The translations under genes were made by a program, and so were the position numbers. The notes beneath the pieces are model-generated. The model was given only the letters and a program-made list of their open reading frames with translations. It ran no database searches and was not told the origin of the DNA. DNA of 11,086 bases from PNAI01 sp035574295. GTDB lineage: Bacteria > Pseudomonadota > Alphaproteobacteria > Rhizobiales > Xanthobacteraceae. Location of the stretch: contig DATLYX010000029.1 in NCBI GenBank assembly GCA_035574295.1, forward strand, positions 1 through 11,086, written 5' to 3'. Positions 1 to 7,044 of the stretch are shown here, in pieces (positions within the stretch are counted from its first letter, which is position 1; every line of letters begins with the position of its first letter).

Positions 1-182
1 CGCAGGGAGCGGCCGGTCGTATTGCCGGCGGGCGGTGGCCCTGAGCGTCCCGGGATCATGCGTGCGAGGCACGACCGCAGGCGCCGCATCCCGTCCCGCT
101 CTAACGACGCCTCGCGAGAACGCCCTCGACGGACGGAACGCGCGCAGAGATGGCGATGGAATTTGGCGGAAATATGACTATA

Positions 183-192
183 TTCCTAGGAA
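183..192. promoter_or_regulatory. 10-bp perfect palindrome (TTCCTAGGAA), possible operator
   Basis: TTCCTAGGAA is self-complementary and sits in the AT-rich part of the leader, about 265 nt upstream of acpXL. It contains CTAG, a tetranucleotide generally scarce in GC-rich proteobacterial genomes. A regulator site is possible, but 10 bp is short and no regulator is encoded nearby. Confidence 0.2.
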
Positions 193-393
193 ATCAGTTG
201 TCCTTTTGCACTGCCGACGCGCTCCGGCGGCCCGCAGAAGCGATTTCAATTTCTTGTCACAGAGTCGGGGCAGTCAACGACCCGGCCGGCGGGCCCCCGC
301 TCAGGTAAACCGTAAATGCAGCACAGCGCGCTGCGCCGCGCAGGGGCCCCTTGGCAATCGACCCTCGGAAAGTTTAAGAGGATCATACGGGTG

Positions 394-406
394 CGCGCAA
401 TGCGCG
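394..406 (+). promoter_or_regulatory. Short GC hairpin in the acpXL leader
   Basis: CGCGC (394-398), a 3-nt AAT loop, then GCGCG (402-406). It lies about 50 nt before the acpXL start codon and would fall in the mRNA leader if transcription starts near the weak 351-379 promoter-like pair. In DNA this GC-rich a five-pair stem can arise by chance. Confidence 0.2.
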
Positions 407-456
407 ACGGGATTCTCGACCCTTGCCGCCGAATACGATCTGAAAGAGGCTGACCG

Positions 457-741
457 ATGTCATCGACCTTCGACACCGTGGCCAATATCATCGCCGAGAC
501 CTGCGACATTGCACGGGACACGATCAAGCCGGAAAGCCATGCCATCGACGATCTCGGCATCGACAGTCTCGACTTTCTCGACATCGCCTTTGCCATCGAC
601 AAGGCGTTCGGCATCAAGCTGCCGCTCGAGCAATGGACCCAAGAGGTCAACGACGGCAAGGCGACCACCGAGCAGTATTTCGTGCTGAAAAACCTCTGCG
701 AGCGCATCGACGGCCTGGTCGCTGCCAAGGGCGCAGCGTAA
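457..741 (+). CDS. acpXL: AcpXL, acyl carrier protein for the very-long-chain fatty acid of lipid A
   Basis: This 94-residue acyl carrier protein should hold the growing VLCFA on a 4'-phosphopantetheine arm and present it to LpxXL in the cytoplasm. The attachment serine is Ser37 in the motif DLGIDSLDFLD. That motif and a length greater than the ~78 residues of housekeeping AcpP are typical of AcpXL. The start at 457 has a good ribosome binding site (AAAGAGG, 443-449, 7 nt spacing). It is the first gene of a six-gene run. The next start follows its stop after 10 nt, so co-transcription is likely. Identity rests on the motif, the length and above all the order of the following genes, which matches the acpXL-fabZXL-fabF2XL-fabF1XL-adh2XL-lpxXL clusters known from rhizobia. 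Confidence 0.96.
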   Translation: MSSTFDTVANIIAETCDIARDTIKPESHAIDDLGIDSLDFLDIAFAIDKAFGIKLPLEQWTQEVNDGKATTEQYFVLKNLCERIDGLVAAKGAA

Positions 742-751
742 CCGAGGGCGC

Positions 752-1225
752 ATGCGGCTCGAGTATTTTCAGCTCATCGATCGGATCACCGCGCTCAACC
801 TCGCCGAAAAGACGATCAGCACCGAGGCGGTCGTGCCCACCCAGAGCACGATCTTCGAGGGGCACTTCCCCGGCTATCCGTTGATGCCGGGGGTGCTGCT
901 GATCGAATCCATGGCGCAGACCGCGGGCTGGCTCGTGGTGGCGCTGAACCGGTTCGAACGCATGCCGTTCCTGGCCGCCCTCAAGGAGGTGAAGCTGCGC
1001 ACCTTCGTGCAGCCGGGCGCAAAACTCGCGCTTTCGGCCAAGCTCGCGCACGACGGCTCGGGGTTCGCGGTGACCGAGGCGCAAGGCAAAGTCGAGGGTA
1101 AAATCGTGTGCGAAGCGGAAATCACGTTCCGCATCACACCGTTCCCCAACCCTGAGTTCCGCAAATTCATGGAAGAATTTGCAGCCCGTATCGCGTTCCC
1201 AAAAGAGGCGCTCGCCAATGCCTGA
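752..1225 (+). CDS. fabZXL: FabZ-like 3-hydroxyacyl-ACP dehydratase of the VLCFA cluster
   Basis: A 157-residue single hot-dog-fold protein expected to remove water from 3-hydroxyacyl-AcpXL in each elongation round. The family motif is clear: EGHFPGYPLMPG carries the catalytic His38, and LIESMAQTAGW carries the catalytic Glu52. The length fits FabZ (about 145-160 residues). The start at 752 follows acpXL by 10 nt and has GAGGG at 744-748, only 3 nt from the ATG, which is shorter than usual. Its last 8 bases overlap the start of the next gene, suggesting coupled translation. Assignment to the VLCFA pathway rather than general fatty-acid synthesis is from position in the cluster. Confidence 0.93.
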   Translation: MRLEYFQLIDRITALNLAEKTISTEAVVPTQSTIFEGHFPGYPLMPGVLLIESMAQTAGWLVVALNRFERMPFLAALKEVKLRTFVQPGAKLALSAKLAHDGSGFAVTEAQGKVEGKIVCEAEITFRITPFPNPEFRKFMEEFAARIAFPKEALANA

Positions 1226-2408
1226 GGCGCGCGAAGCGTGGATCACCGGCATCGGGATCGTGTCCTGCCTCGGCGAAGGGCCGGAGGCGCATTGGCAGGG
1301 GCTCAATGCCGGGGCGGTGAAGGTCGACACCAGAACCTTCGCGCCCTATGTGGTACATCCGCTCGCGCCGATCGACTTCGACAAGCAGATCCCGAAGAAG
1401 GGCGACCAGCGGCAGATGGAACCGTGGCAGCGCATCGGCACCTATGCCGCCGGCCTTGCCCTCGATTCCGCCGGCGTGAAGGGCAAGGGCGAAATCCTGT
1501 CGCGCATGGACATGATCGTGGCCGCAGGCGGCGGCGAGCGCGACCTCGCCGTGGACAGCACGGTGATGACCGGTTTTCCCAAAGCGGAGAAGCCGGACGT
1601 ATTCCAGAACGAGCGGCTGATGAGCGATCTGCGGCCGACGCTGTTTCTGGCCCAACTCTCGAATCTCCTGGCCGGCAATATTTCGATCGTGCACGGGGTC
1701 ACCGGCTCCTCGCGCACCTTCATGGGCGAGGAGGCGGCGGGGGTGGATGCGGTGCGGATTGCGCTGGCGCGCATCGTTGCCGGACAGAGCGAGATTGCGC
1801 TGGTCGGCGGCGCGCACAACGGCGAGCGGCAGGACCTTTTGCTGCTTTACGCGCTCGGCGGGTTCAACCTGAAGGACAAATTCACGCCGGTGTGGGAGCG
1901 CGGCCCGCGCGGGGGCATCGCGCTGGGCTCGCTCGGCGCGTTCCTGGTGGTCGAGGAACGGCAGCATGCGGAGCGCCGGGGCGCAAAGCCCATGGCGCGG
2001 CTCGCCGCCGCTGCCTCCGATCGCAGCAACCGCCAGCCGGGGCAGATCAAGGCGGCGCTCGCGCGGTTGTGGTCAACCATCGCGGCACGGCTTGAGAGCG
2101 GCCGCTTCGTCGTCATCTCCGGCGCCACCGGCGCGGAACCCGCCACCGGCGAGGAGCGCGCCTTCCTCGCCGAGCGTCCCGAGGTTGCGGTGCGCGCCAC
2201 CGGGAGCTATCTCGGGCACGGATTCGAGCCGCAGTTTCCCATGAACGTTGCGCTCGCCGCGATTGTGGTGAGTCATGGTAAGCTGTTTGCACCGAACGAC
2301 CGCTCGAACGTGGAACGGCCGTTCGACGGCCCCGTAAGCCAGGTCGTGGTGACCGGCGTCGGCCACTGGCGCGGCGAGGGGCTGGCGCTGGTGGAAGCCG
2401 TAGCCTGA
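1218..2408 (+). CDS. fabF2XL: FabF2-type ketosynthase homologue lacking the catalytic residues (chain-length-factor-like)
   Basis: A 396-residue thiolase-fold protein of the beta-ketoacyl-ACP synthase family. I chose ATG 1218 because the protein then begins MPEAREAWITGIGIVS, matching the family N-terminus, with AGAGG upstream and an 8-nt overlap with fabZXL. A gap-free alignment by eye to E. coli FabF, from the AGNISIVHG block to GGAH, puts Glu172 where the nucleophilic Cys should be. Ala303 replaces the first catalytic His (SGATGAEP against NAHGTGTP). Gly329 replaces the Lys (TGSYLGH against TKSMIGH). Only His334 remains. It therefore cannot work as an ordinary condensing enzyme. By analogy with the KS-beta/chain-length factor of type II polyketide synthases, I infer a partner of FabF1 that shapes chain length. 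A decarboxylase role is less likely without the His/Lys residues. Confidence 0.9.
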   Translation: MPEAREAWITGIGIVSCLGEGPEAHWQGLNAGAVKVDTRTFAPYVVHPLAPIDFDKQIPKKGDQRQMEPWQRIGTYAAGLALDSAGVKGKGEILSRMDMIVAAGGGERDLAVDSTVMTGFPKAEKPDVFQNERLMSDLRPTLFLAQLSNLLAGNISIVHGVTGSSRTFMGEEAAGVDAVRIALARIVAGQSEIALVGGAHNGERQDLLLLYALGGFNLKDKFTPVWERGPRGGIALGSLGAFLVVEERQHAERRGAKPMARLAAAASDRSNRQPGQIKAALARLWSTIAARLESGRFVVISGATGAEPATGEERAFLAERPEVAVRATGSYLGHGFEPQFPMNVALAAIVVSHGKLFAPNDRSNVERPFDGPVSQVVVTGVGHWRGEGLALVEAVA

Positions 2409-2419
2409 AGGAGCCAAAC

Positions 2420-3700
2420 ATGTCATCCGTGCGCGACAAAGCCGGCCGGCCGGTGGTGGTGGTCACCGGGTTCGGCGTCGTCACCTCGCTCGGCGCCGGC
2501 AAGACCGACAACTGGAACAAGCTTATTGCCGGCGAGTCGGGCATCCACGACATCAAGCGCTTTGCCACGGACGGGCTGAAAACACGCATTGCCGGAACCG
2601 TCGACTTCGTGCCGGTGGAGCCGCTGACGGCACCGGCGCTCTCCGAACGGCTTGCCGACATGGCGGCGGAGGAGGCGGTCGCCGAGTCGGGCATCGGCCG
2701 CAAGGGGGATTTTCCGGGGCCGCTGTTTCTTGCGGTGCCGCCGATCGAAATGGAGTGGCCGCAGCGACATGAGCTTGCCAAAGCTTCGGGGGCCAACGAT
2801 GCGGTCGACTACAATGATCTTCTGCGCGCGTGCGAAACCGGCAAGTTCACGCACTATCATCGGCGCTTTCTGTTCTGCTCGGTGGCCGACTCGCTGGCGG
2901 ACAAGTTCGGCACCAAGGGGTCGCCGATCTCGCTGTCCACCGCCTGCGCCTCGGGCGCGACCGCGATCCAGCTCGGCGTGGAGGCTATCCGGCGCGGCGA
3001 AACCGATGCGGCGCTGTGCATCGGCACCGACGGCTCGGTCAACGTGGAGTCGCTGATCCGCTTCTCGCTGCTTTCGGCGTTGTCCACGGCCAACGAGCCG
3101 CCGCAGGCCGCGGCAAAACCCTTCTCCAAGAACCGCGACGGGTTCGTGATGGCGGAAGGCGCCGGCGCGCTGGTGCTGGAGAGCCTTGAGTCGGCCAGGG
3201 CGCGCGGCGCCAAGGTGCTGGGCGTGATCGAGGGGTGCGGCGAGATGGCGGACGCCTTCCACCGCACCCGTTCCAGCCCGGACGGCAAGCCGATCATCGG
3301 CTGCATCCGGCACGCGATCGCCGATGCGGGCCTTGAGCCGGACGACATCGACTACATCAACCCCCACGGCACCGGCACGCCGGAAAACGACAAGATGGAA
3401 TGCCTCGGCGTGATGGCGGTGTTCGGCGAGCGCGCCAAAAGCGTGCCGATCTCCTCCAACAAATCGATGATCGGCCACACGCTGTCGGCCGCCGGCGCGG
3501 TGGAGGCGGTGTTCACCCTGCTCACCTTGCAGCACCAGCGGCTGCCGCCGACCATCAATTACAACGTGCCGGACCCGACGATCCCGCTCGACGTGGTGCC
3601 CAACAAGGCGCGGGACGCCAAGGTGCGCCATGCGCTGTCCAATTCGTTCGGTTTCGGCGGCCAGAACGTCTCGCTGGTGATGGGCTGCGAGCCGGCCTGA
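2420..3700 (+). CDS. fabF1XL: FabF1-type beta-ketoacyl-ACP synthase of the VLCFA cluster
   Basis: A 426-residue condensing enzyme, slightly longer than E. coli FabF (about 412), predicted to extend acyl-AcpXL with malonyl-ACP units. The full active site is visible: nucleophile Cys176 in STACASG, His316 in NPHGTGTPEND, Lys348 and His353 in SSNKSMIGH, and a C-terminal GFGGQN loop (411-416). The start at 2420 has AAGGAG upstream and lies 11 nt after the stop of the degenerate FabF2 homologue. Adjacent intact and degenerate ketosynthases resemble the KS-alpha/KS-beta pairs of type II polyketide synthases, so a heterodimer is a reasonable inference. The extra length lies mainly before the active-site block, in the region 110-150 containing YHRRFLF. 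VLCFA specificity is inferred from context. Confidence 0.95.
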   Translation: MSSVRDKAGRPVVVVTGFGVVTSLGAGKTDNWNKLIAGESGIHDIKRFATDGLKTRIAGTVDFVPVEPLTAPALSERLADMAAEEAVAESGIGRKGDFPGPLFLAVPPIEMEWPQRHELAKASGANDAVDYNDLLRACETGKFTHYHRRFLFCSVADSLADKFGTKGSPISLSTACASGATAIQLGVEAIRRGETDAALCIGTDGSVNVESLIRFSLLSALSTANEPPQAAAKPFSKNRDGFVMAEGAGALVLESLESARARGAKVLGVIEGCGEMADAFHRTRSSPDGKPIIGCIRHAIADAGLEPDDIDYINPHGTGTPENDKMECLGVMAVFGERAKSVPISSNKSMIGHTLSAAGAVEAVFTLLTLQHQRLPPTINYNVPDPTIPLDVVPNKARDAKVRHALSNSFGFGGQNVSLVMGCEPA

Positions 3701-3704
3701 TGCA

Positions 3705-4727
3705 ATGCGTGCACTGACCCTCGTCGGCGATCGCAAGCTCGAGCTCGCCGAAATGCCCGAGCCCCCTGCCCCGGCGGCGGACGAAGTGCAGATCCGCATC
3801 CGGGCGGTGGCGCTCAACCATCTCGATCTGTGGGGCTATCGCGGCATGGCGTTCGCCAAGCGCAAGCTGCCGGTGGTGGTGGGCGTGGAGGCCGCGGGCG
3901 AAGTCGCCGCCGTCGGGTCGGGCCTGACGACGTTCAAGCCCGGCGACCCTGTCGTCATGTACGGCGGTCTCACCTGCGGCAAGTGCCCGGCCTGCCTCGA
4001 AGGGCGGGACAATCTGTGCGAGAACGTGGCCGGGATCATGGGGTTCCATGTGGACGGCTTTGCACGCGATCTCCTCAACATGCCGGCGCGGCTCGTGATT
4101 CCGGTGCCGCCGGGCGTGAGTCTGCGCGATGCCGCCTGCGCGCCGATCGGTTTTGCCACCGTGCAGCACATGCTGTTCGACAACGCCAAGCTGAAACCCG
4201 GCGAGACGATCCTTGTGCAGGCGGGCGGCTCAGGCATCGGCACCGCAGCGATCAAAATGGCGAAGGCCATCGGCTGCACGGTGATCACCACGGTGGGCGA
4301 CGAGGAGAAGGCGGAAAAGGCAAAGGCGATCGGCGCCGACCACATCATCAACTACCGCAAGGAGCGGTTCGAAACCATCACGCGCAAGCTTACCAACAAG
4401 AAGGGCGTGGACGTGGTGTTCGAGCACGTGGGCGGCGAAGGTTTCAACGGCTCGCTGTTGGTGCTCAAGCGCGGCGGGCGGCTCGTGACCTGCGGCTCGA
4501 CCGCCGGGCCAACGGTGCAGCTCAATCTGATGCAATTGTTCCAACAGCAATATCGGATTTTTGGCTCGTTCGGCGCCTCGATGCGCAACATCCGTGACAG
4601 CCTCGCCAAAATGGCCGCTGGCCTGAAGCCGGTGATCGACACCGAGGTGCCGCTCGCCGAGTTCGAGCGCGGGCTGCGGCGGCTGGAGAGCCGCCAGGTG
4701 TTCGGGAAGATCGTCGTGCACTTCTGA
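3705..4727 (+). CDS. adh2XL: Medium-chain dehydrogenase/reductase of the VLCFA cluster (adh2XL), without catalytic zinc ligands
   Basis: A 340-residue MDR-superfamily oxidoreductase, with an N-terminal GroES-like domain and then a Rossmann domain whose NAD(P)-binding motif is GGSGIG at 174-179. The structural-zinc lobe is intact: Cys91, Cys94, Cys97 and Cys105, with the 3-3-8 spacing of classical alcohol dehydrogenases. The three catalytic-zinc positions are all changed: Asn38 where Cys46 of horse ADH sits (NHLDLW), Val61 for His67 (GVEAAG instead of GHE..G), and Ile148 for Cys174 (PIGFAT). It is therefore more like quinone oxidoreductases and zinc-free enoyl reductases than an alcohol dehydrogenase. 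In a pathway needing an enoyl-AcpXL reductase, that role is attractive but unproven. It starts 4 nt after fabF1XL. Confidence 0.9.
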   Translation: MRALTLVGDRKLELAEMPEPPAPAADEVQIRIRAVALNHLDLWGYRGMAFAKRKLPVVVGVEAAGEVAAVGSGLTTFKPGDPVVMYGGLTCGKCPACLEGRDNLCENVAGIMGFHVDGFARDLLNMPARLVIPVPPGVSLRDAACAPIGFATVQHMLFDNAKLKPGETILVQAGGSGIGTAAIKMAKAIGCTVITTVGDEEKAEKAKAIGADHIINYRKERFETITRKLTNKKGVDVVFEHVGGEGFNGSLLVLKRGGRLVTCGSTAGPTVQLNLMQLFQQQYRIFGSFGASMRNIRDSLAKMAAGLKPVIDTEVPLAEFERGLRRLESRQVFGKIVVHF

Positions 4728-4738
4728 CGGGATGCCGA

Positions 4739-5662
4739 ATGGCGGATCGTTCGGCACGGGGACTCAAGCGACGCCTCAAGGCGGCGTTCGATGCGGCGGT
4801 GGGCGGCATCACCGTGCTGCTGCTGAGGCTGGTGCGGCTGACGAGCCGCAAGCGGATGGCGGATATTGCCGCCGCACTCCTGCGCCGGGTCGGGCCGTGG
4901 CTGCCGGAGCATCGGGTCGGCCGGGCCAATCTGGCGGCCGCGTTCCCGGAAAAATCGCCGGAGGAGATCGAACGCATCCTGCGCGGGGTGTGGGACAATC
5001 TCGGCCGCGTGGCGGTGGAATTCGCCCACCTCGACCGGATCAAGACCTACGATCCGGACACCCCCGGTCCATGGGACATCGAATACGACGACGCCACCCA
5101 CAAGCGGTTCCACGCGCTGCGGCTCGACGGCAAGCCGGCGCTGATCTTCACCGCACATCTGGCGAACTGGGAGCTGTCGGCGCAGGTCGCCTCCACCTAC
5201 AAGCTCGATGCGACGGTGCTCTACCGCCGACCCAATCTCGCCGCGGTGGCGGACGCGGTGATCAAAATCCGCGCCGGCAGCATGGGGACGCTGGTGCCGA
5301 CGGGGCTCGATGCGCCGGTGAAGCTTCTGCGCGCGCTCGAGGCCGGCAGCCACGTGGCCATGCTGGTCGACCAATACGCCTCGCAAGGCGTGGACGTCGT
5401 CTTCTTCGGCCGCAAGACCAGGGCGAACGCGATGCTGGCGCGGCTCGCGCGCCATATCGACTGCGCCATCCACGGCGTGCGCATCGTCCGGCTGCCAGGG
5501 CACCGGTTCCGGGTCGAATTGACCGAGGCGATCGCGCCGGCGCGCGACGCAAACGGCCGCATCGACGTGCAGGGCACGATGCAGATCATCACCTCGGTCG
5601 TCGAGCAGTGGGTACGCGAGCACCCCGAGCAGTGGCTCTGGCTGCACCGCCGGTGGCGATAG
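4739..5662 (+). CDS. lpxXL: LpxXL, very-long-chain acyltransferase of lipid A
   Basis: A 307-residue member of the LpxL/HtrB lysophospholipid acyltransferase family, expected to transfer the VLCFA from AcpXL to a lipid A acyl hydroxyl at the inner face of the inner membrane. The catalytic HX4E motif is HLANWE (His140, Glu145). A basic N-terminus (RGLKRRLK) precedes a short hydrophobic stretch at about 17-33 that could anchor it. The C-terminus EQWLWLHRRWR is the family signature. ATG 4739 lies 11 nt after the adh2XL stop, without a strong ribosome binding site, so coupling to upstream translation is likely. A nearby ATG at 4732 is in another frame. It is the last gene of the VLCFA cluster and ends 24 nt from the convergent potF-like gene. 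Confidence 0.95.
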   Translation: MADRSARGLKRRLKAAFDAAVGGITVLLLRLVRLTSRKRMADIAAALLRRVGPWLPEHRVGRANLAAAFPEKSPEEIERILRGVWDNLGRVAVEFAHLDRIKTYDPDTPGPWDIEYDDATHKRFHALRLDGKPALIFTAHLANWELSAQVASTYKLDATVLYRRPNLAAVADAVIKIRAGSMGTLVPTGLDAPVKLLRALEAGSHVAMLVDQYASQGVDVVFFGRKTRANAMLARLARHIDCAIHGVRIVRLPGHRFRVELTEAIAPARDANGRIDVQGTMQIITSVVEQWVREHPEQWLWLHRRWR

Positions 5663-5666
5663 CGAC

Positions 5667-5679
5667 GGCCGCGGCGGCC
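5667..5679. terminator. Short GC hairpin in the lpxXL/potF convergent gap
   Basis: GGCCG, a 3-nt loop, then CGGCC, in the 24-nt gap between two convergent genes. No T-run follows on either strand, so this is not a standard intrinsic terminator. It may still help stop or pause transcription from both sides. Confidence 0.25.
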
Positions 5680-5686
5680 AAGCGCC

Positions 5687-6811
5687 TCACCTCCCGGTCT
5701 TGATCCGGGTCCACATGCGGTTGATCAGGCGCTGGGTTTTCGGATCGTGCGAGGCCACGGTGTAGAGCTGCCGCATGGTCTCGGGGTCAGGATAGATGGT
5801 GCGGTCGTTGAGAATTGCGGGGTCGATCAATTTCTGGCTCGCAAGGTTGCCGTTCGGGTAGTGCAGATAATTCGTGTTTCTGGCCGCCACCTCTGGCCGC
5901 AGCATGTAATCGATGAATTCGTGCGCCTCGGCCACGTTTCTGGCATCGCGCGGGATGGCAAAATTGTCGAACCACATCTGCGCGCCGCCTTTCGGGATCG
6001 CGTAGCGGATCTCGACACCGCTTTTCGCCTCGGCGGCGCGCTTCTGCGCCTGCTTGATGTCGCCGGACCAGCCCACCACAAGACAAATGCGGCCGGTGGC
6101 GAGCGCATCGAGATATTCCGAGGAATGGAATTTGCGTACGAAGGGACGGAGCTGCGTCAAAAGGTCGGCGGCGCGTTTGAGCTCGGCCTCGTTCTTGGTG
6201 TTCGGATTGAGTCCGAGGTAATGCAGCGCGGCGGTGAGAATGTCGTCCGGCGAGTCCAGCATGTACACGCCGCAGTTGCGGAATTTTGCCAAATTCTCGG
6301 GCTTGAACACCATGTCCCAGGAGGCCATGACCGCTTCGGGCCGCACCTCCGGTCCGAGCACATCGCGCACGTGCTTGAGGTTGTAGCCGATGCCGGTGGT
6401 GCCCCACATGTAGTTGACCGCGTATTCGTTACCGGGGTCATAGGCGGCGAGCCGCGTGGCAATGTCAGGCCAAACGTGCACGAGATTGGGCAGCTTCGAC
6501 TTGTCGAGCTTCTGGAACACGCCGGCCTTGATCTGGCGTTCCAGGAAATAGGCGGTGGGCACCACCACGTCGTAGCCGGATTTTCCGGCGAGCAGCTTGG
6601 TTTCCAGCGTGTCGTTGGAATCGAAGGTGTCGTAGCGCACCCGAATGCCGGTCCGGGCGGTGAAATCGGCGAGCACGCCCTGCTCGATGTAGTCGGACCA
6701 GTTGTAGACGTTGACCACGCGTGCGGACGGCGCCTGCGCGGCGGCCGGCACGAAAACGGCCATGGTGGCAAGCAGAACACAGGTCAGCGAAATTGTGGCC
6801 TTAGGCGGCAT
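5687..6811 (-). CDS. potF: PotF-like periplasmic polyamine (putrescine)-binding protein
   Basis: A 374-residue extracellular solute-binding protein that should capture putrescine or a related polyamine in the periplasm for an ABC importer. Residues 1-27 form a signal peptide ending AAAQA. The mature part follows E. coli PotF closely: YNWSDY (36-41), a TFDSND block near 62-67, LERQ (90-93), MWGTTGIGYN (135-144), GWSGD (247-251), FDNFAIP (281-287) and a C-terminal RMWTRIKTGR. Ligand-site residues Trp38, Asp40, Trp248, Asp251 and Asp282 appear kept. PotF has PSASF where this protein has PTAYF, so ligand preference may differ. ATG 6811 has an excellent ribosome binding site (AAGGAGG). An in-frame ATG at 6898 would prefix 29 residues and disrupt the signal peptide. 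No ATPase or permease gene adjoins it. Confidence 0.92.
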   Translation of the reverse strand: MPPKATISLTCVLLATMAVFVPAAAQAPSARVVNVYNWSDYIEQGVLADFTARTGIRVRYDTFDSNDTLETKLLAGKSGYDVVVPTAYFLERQIKAGVFQKLDKSKLPNLVHVWPDIATRLAAYDPGNEYAVNYMWGTTGIGYNLKHVRDVLGPEVRPEAVMASWDMVFKPENLAKFRNCGVYMLDSPDDILTAALHYLGLNPNTKNEAELKRAADLLTQLRPFVRKFHSSEYLDALATGRICLVVGWSGDIKQAQKRAAEAKSGVEIRYAIPKGGAQMWFDNFAIPRDARNVAEAHEFIDYMLRPEVAARNTNYLHYPNGNLASQKLIDPAILNDRTIYPDPETMRQLYTVASHDPKTQRLINRMWTRIKTGR

Positions 6812-6949
6812 TGGCCGGCCTCCTTGCCGGGGCTTGCGGGCAGTTCCGCAGCACGGGTCGGCCCACAGAAAATCCAATAAATTCAATCTTTTTGCCATAA
6901 ACAGTCGGCTCCTCAAAGCGGAGCGGCGCGGCACGCATAGCATTAACTT

Positions 6950-6960
6950 GTGACTGTCAC
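6950..6960. promoter_or_regulatory. Inverted repeat GTGAC-T-GTCAC, possible operator
   Basis: A perfect 5-bp inverted repeat with a one-base centre, lying in the divergent intergenic region about 140 nt upstream of potF and 105 nt upstream of the HAD gene. Position and symmetry suit a dimeric regulator acting on either promoter. No regulator is encoded nearby and the motif is short. Confidence 0.3.
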
Positions 6961-7027
6961 CATCGCGCCGAAACGCAAAATTTTCTGCTGCAACAGCGGG
7001 GCCGGTACCCTACCCTTTCCCGCGCGG

Positions 7028-7044
7028 GGCACCCCTCCGGTGCC
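7028..7044 (+). promoter_or_regulatory. Hairpin GGCACC-CCTCC-GGTGCC directly before the HAD gene's ribosome binding site
   Basis: A perfect 6-bp stem with a 5-nt loop. It abuts the G-run GGGGGAG (7045-7051), the only Shine-Dalgarno candidate for the ATG at 7066. In the mRNA it could limit ribosome access or stabilise the 5' end. The C-rich loop (CCTCC) could also pair with the G-run just downstream, giving a competing fold. Confidence 0.35.

Larger units (their letters stand above)
1..456. other. Non-coding leader/promoter region upstream of acpXL
   Basis: I see no gene here that I can defend. A GTG-started frame runs from 35 into acpXL in another frame, but its product is Arg/Ser/Pro-rich and of low complexity and matches no family I know. 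Roughly 140-250 is clearly richer in A+T than the flanking genes, as expected of a promoter-bearing intergenic stretch. It holds a perfect 10-bp palindrome at 183-192. A short GC hairpin lies at 394-406. A weak sigma70-like pair is TTGGCA at 351-356 and TTAAGA at 374-379, 17 nt apart, but the -10 match is poor. The end of a preceding gene could lie in the first ~100 bases, but nothing recognisable shows it. Confidence 0.6.

Noticed and set aside
35..688. GTG-started plus-strand open frame of 217 codons across the leader and acpXL
   Set aside because: It overlaps acpXL in another frame, has a low-complexity Arg/Ser/Pro-rich product and no family motif. Long chance frames are common at this GC content.
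246..728. Minus-strand open frame antisense to acpXL
   Set aside because: It mirrors a certain gene and shows no motif; treated as a shadow.
2423..3817. 464-codon minus-strand open frame antisense to fabF1XL
   Set aside because: The product is His/Arg/Gly-rich with no recognisable domain, while the plus-strand gene has a complete ketosynthase active site. It is a codon-bias artefact.
5693..5709. CCCGG/CCGGG inverted repeat at the 3' end of potF as a terminator
   Set aside because: It lies within the coding end of potF, has only 5 pairs and no T-run.
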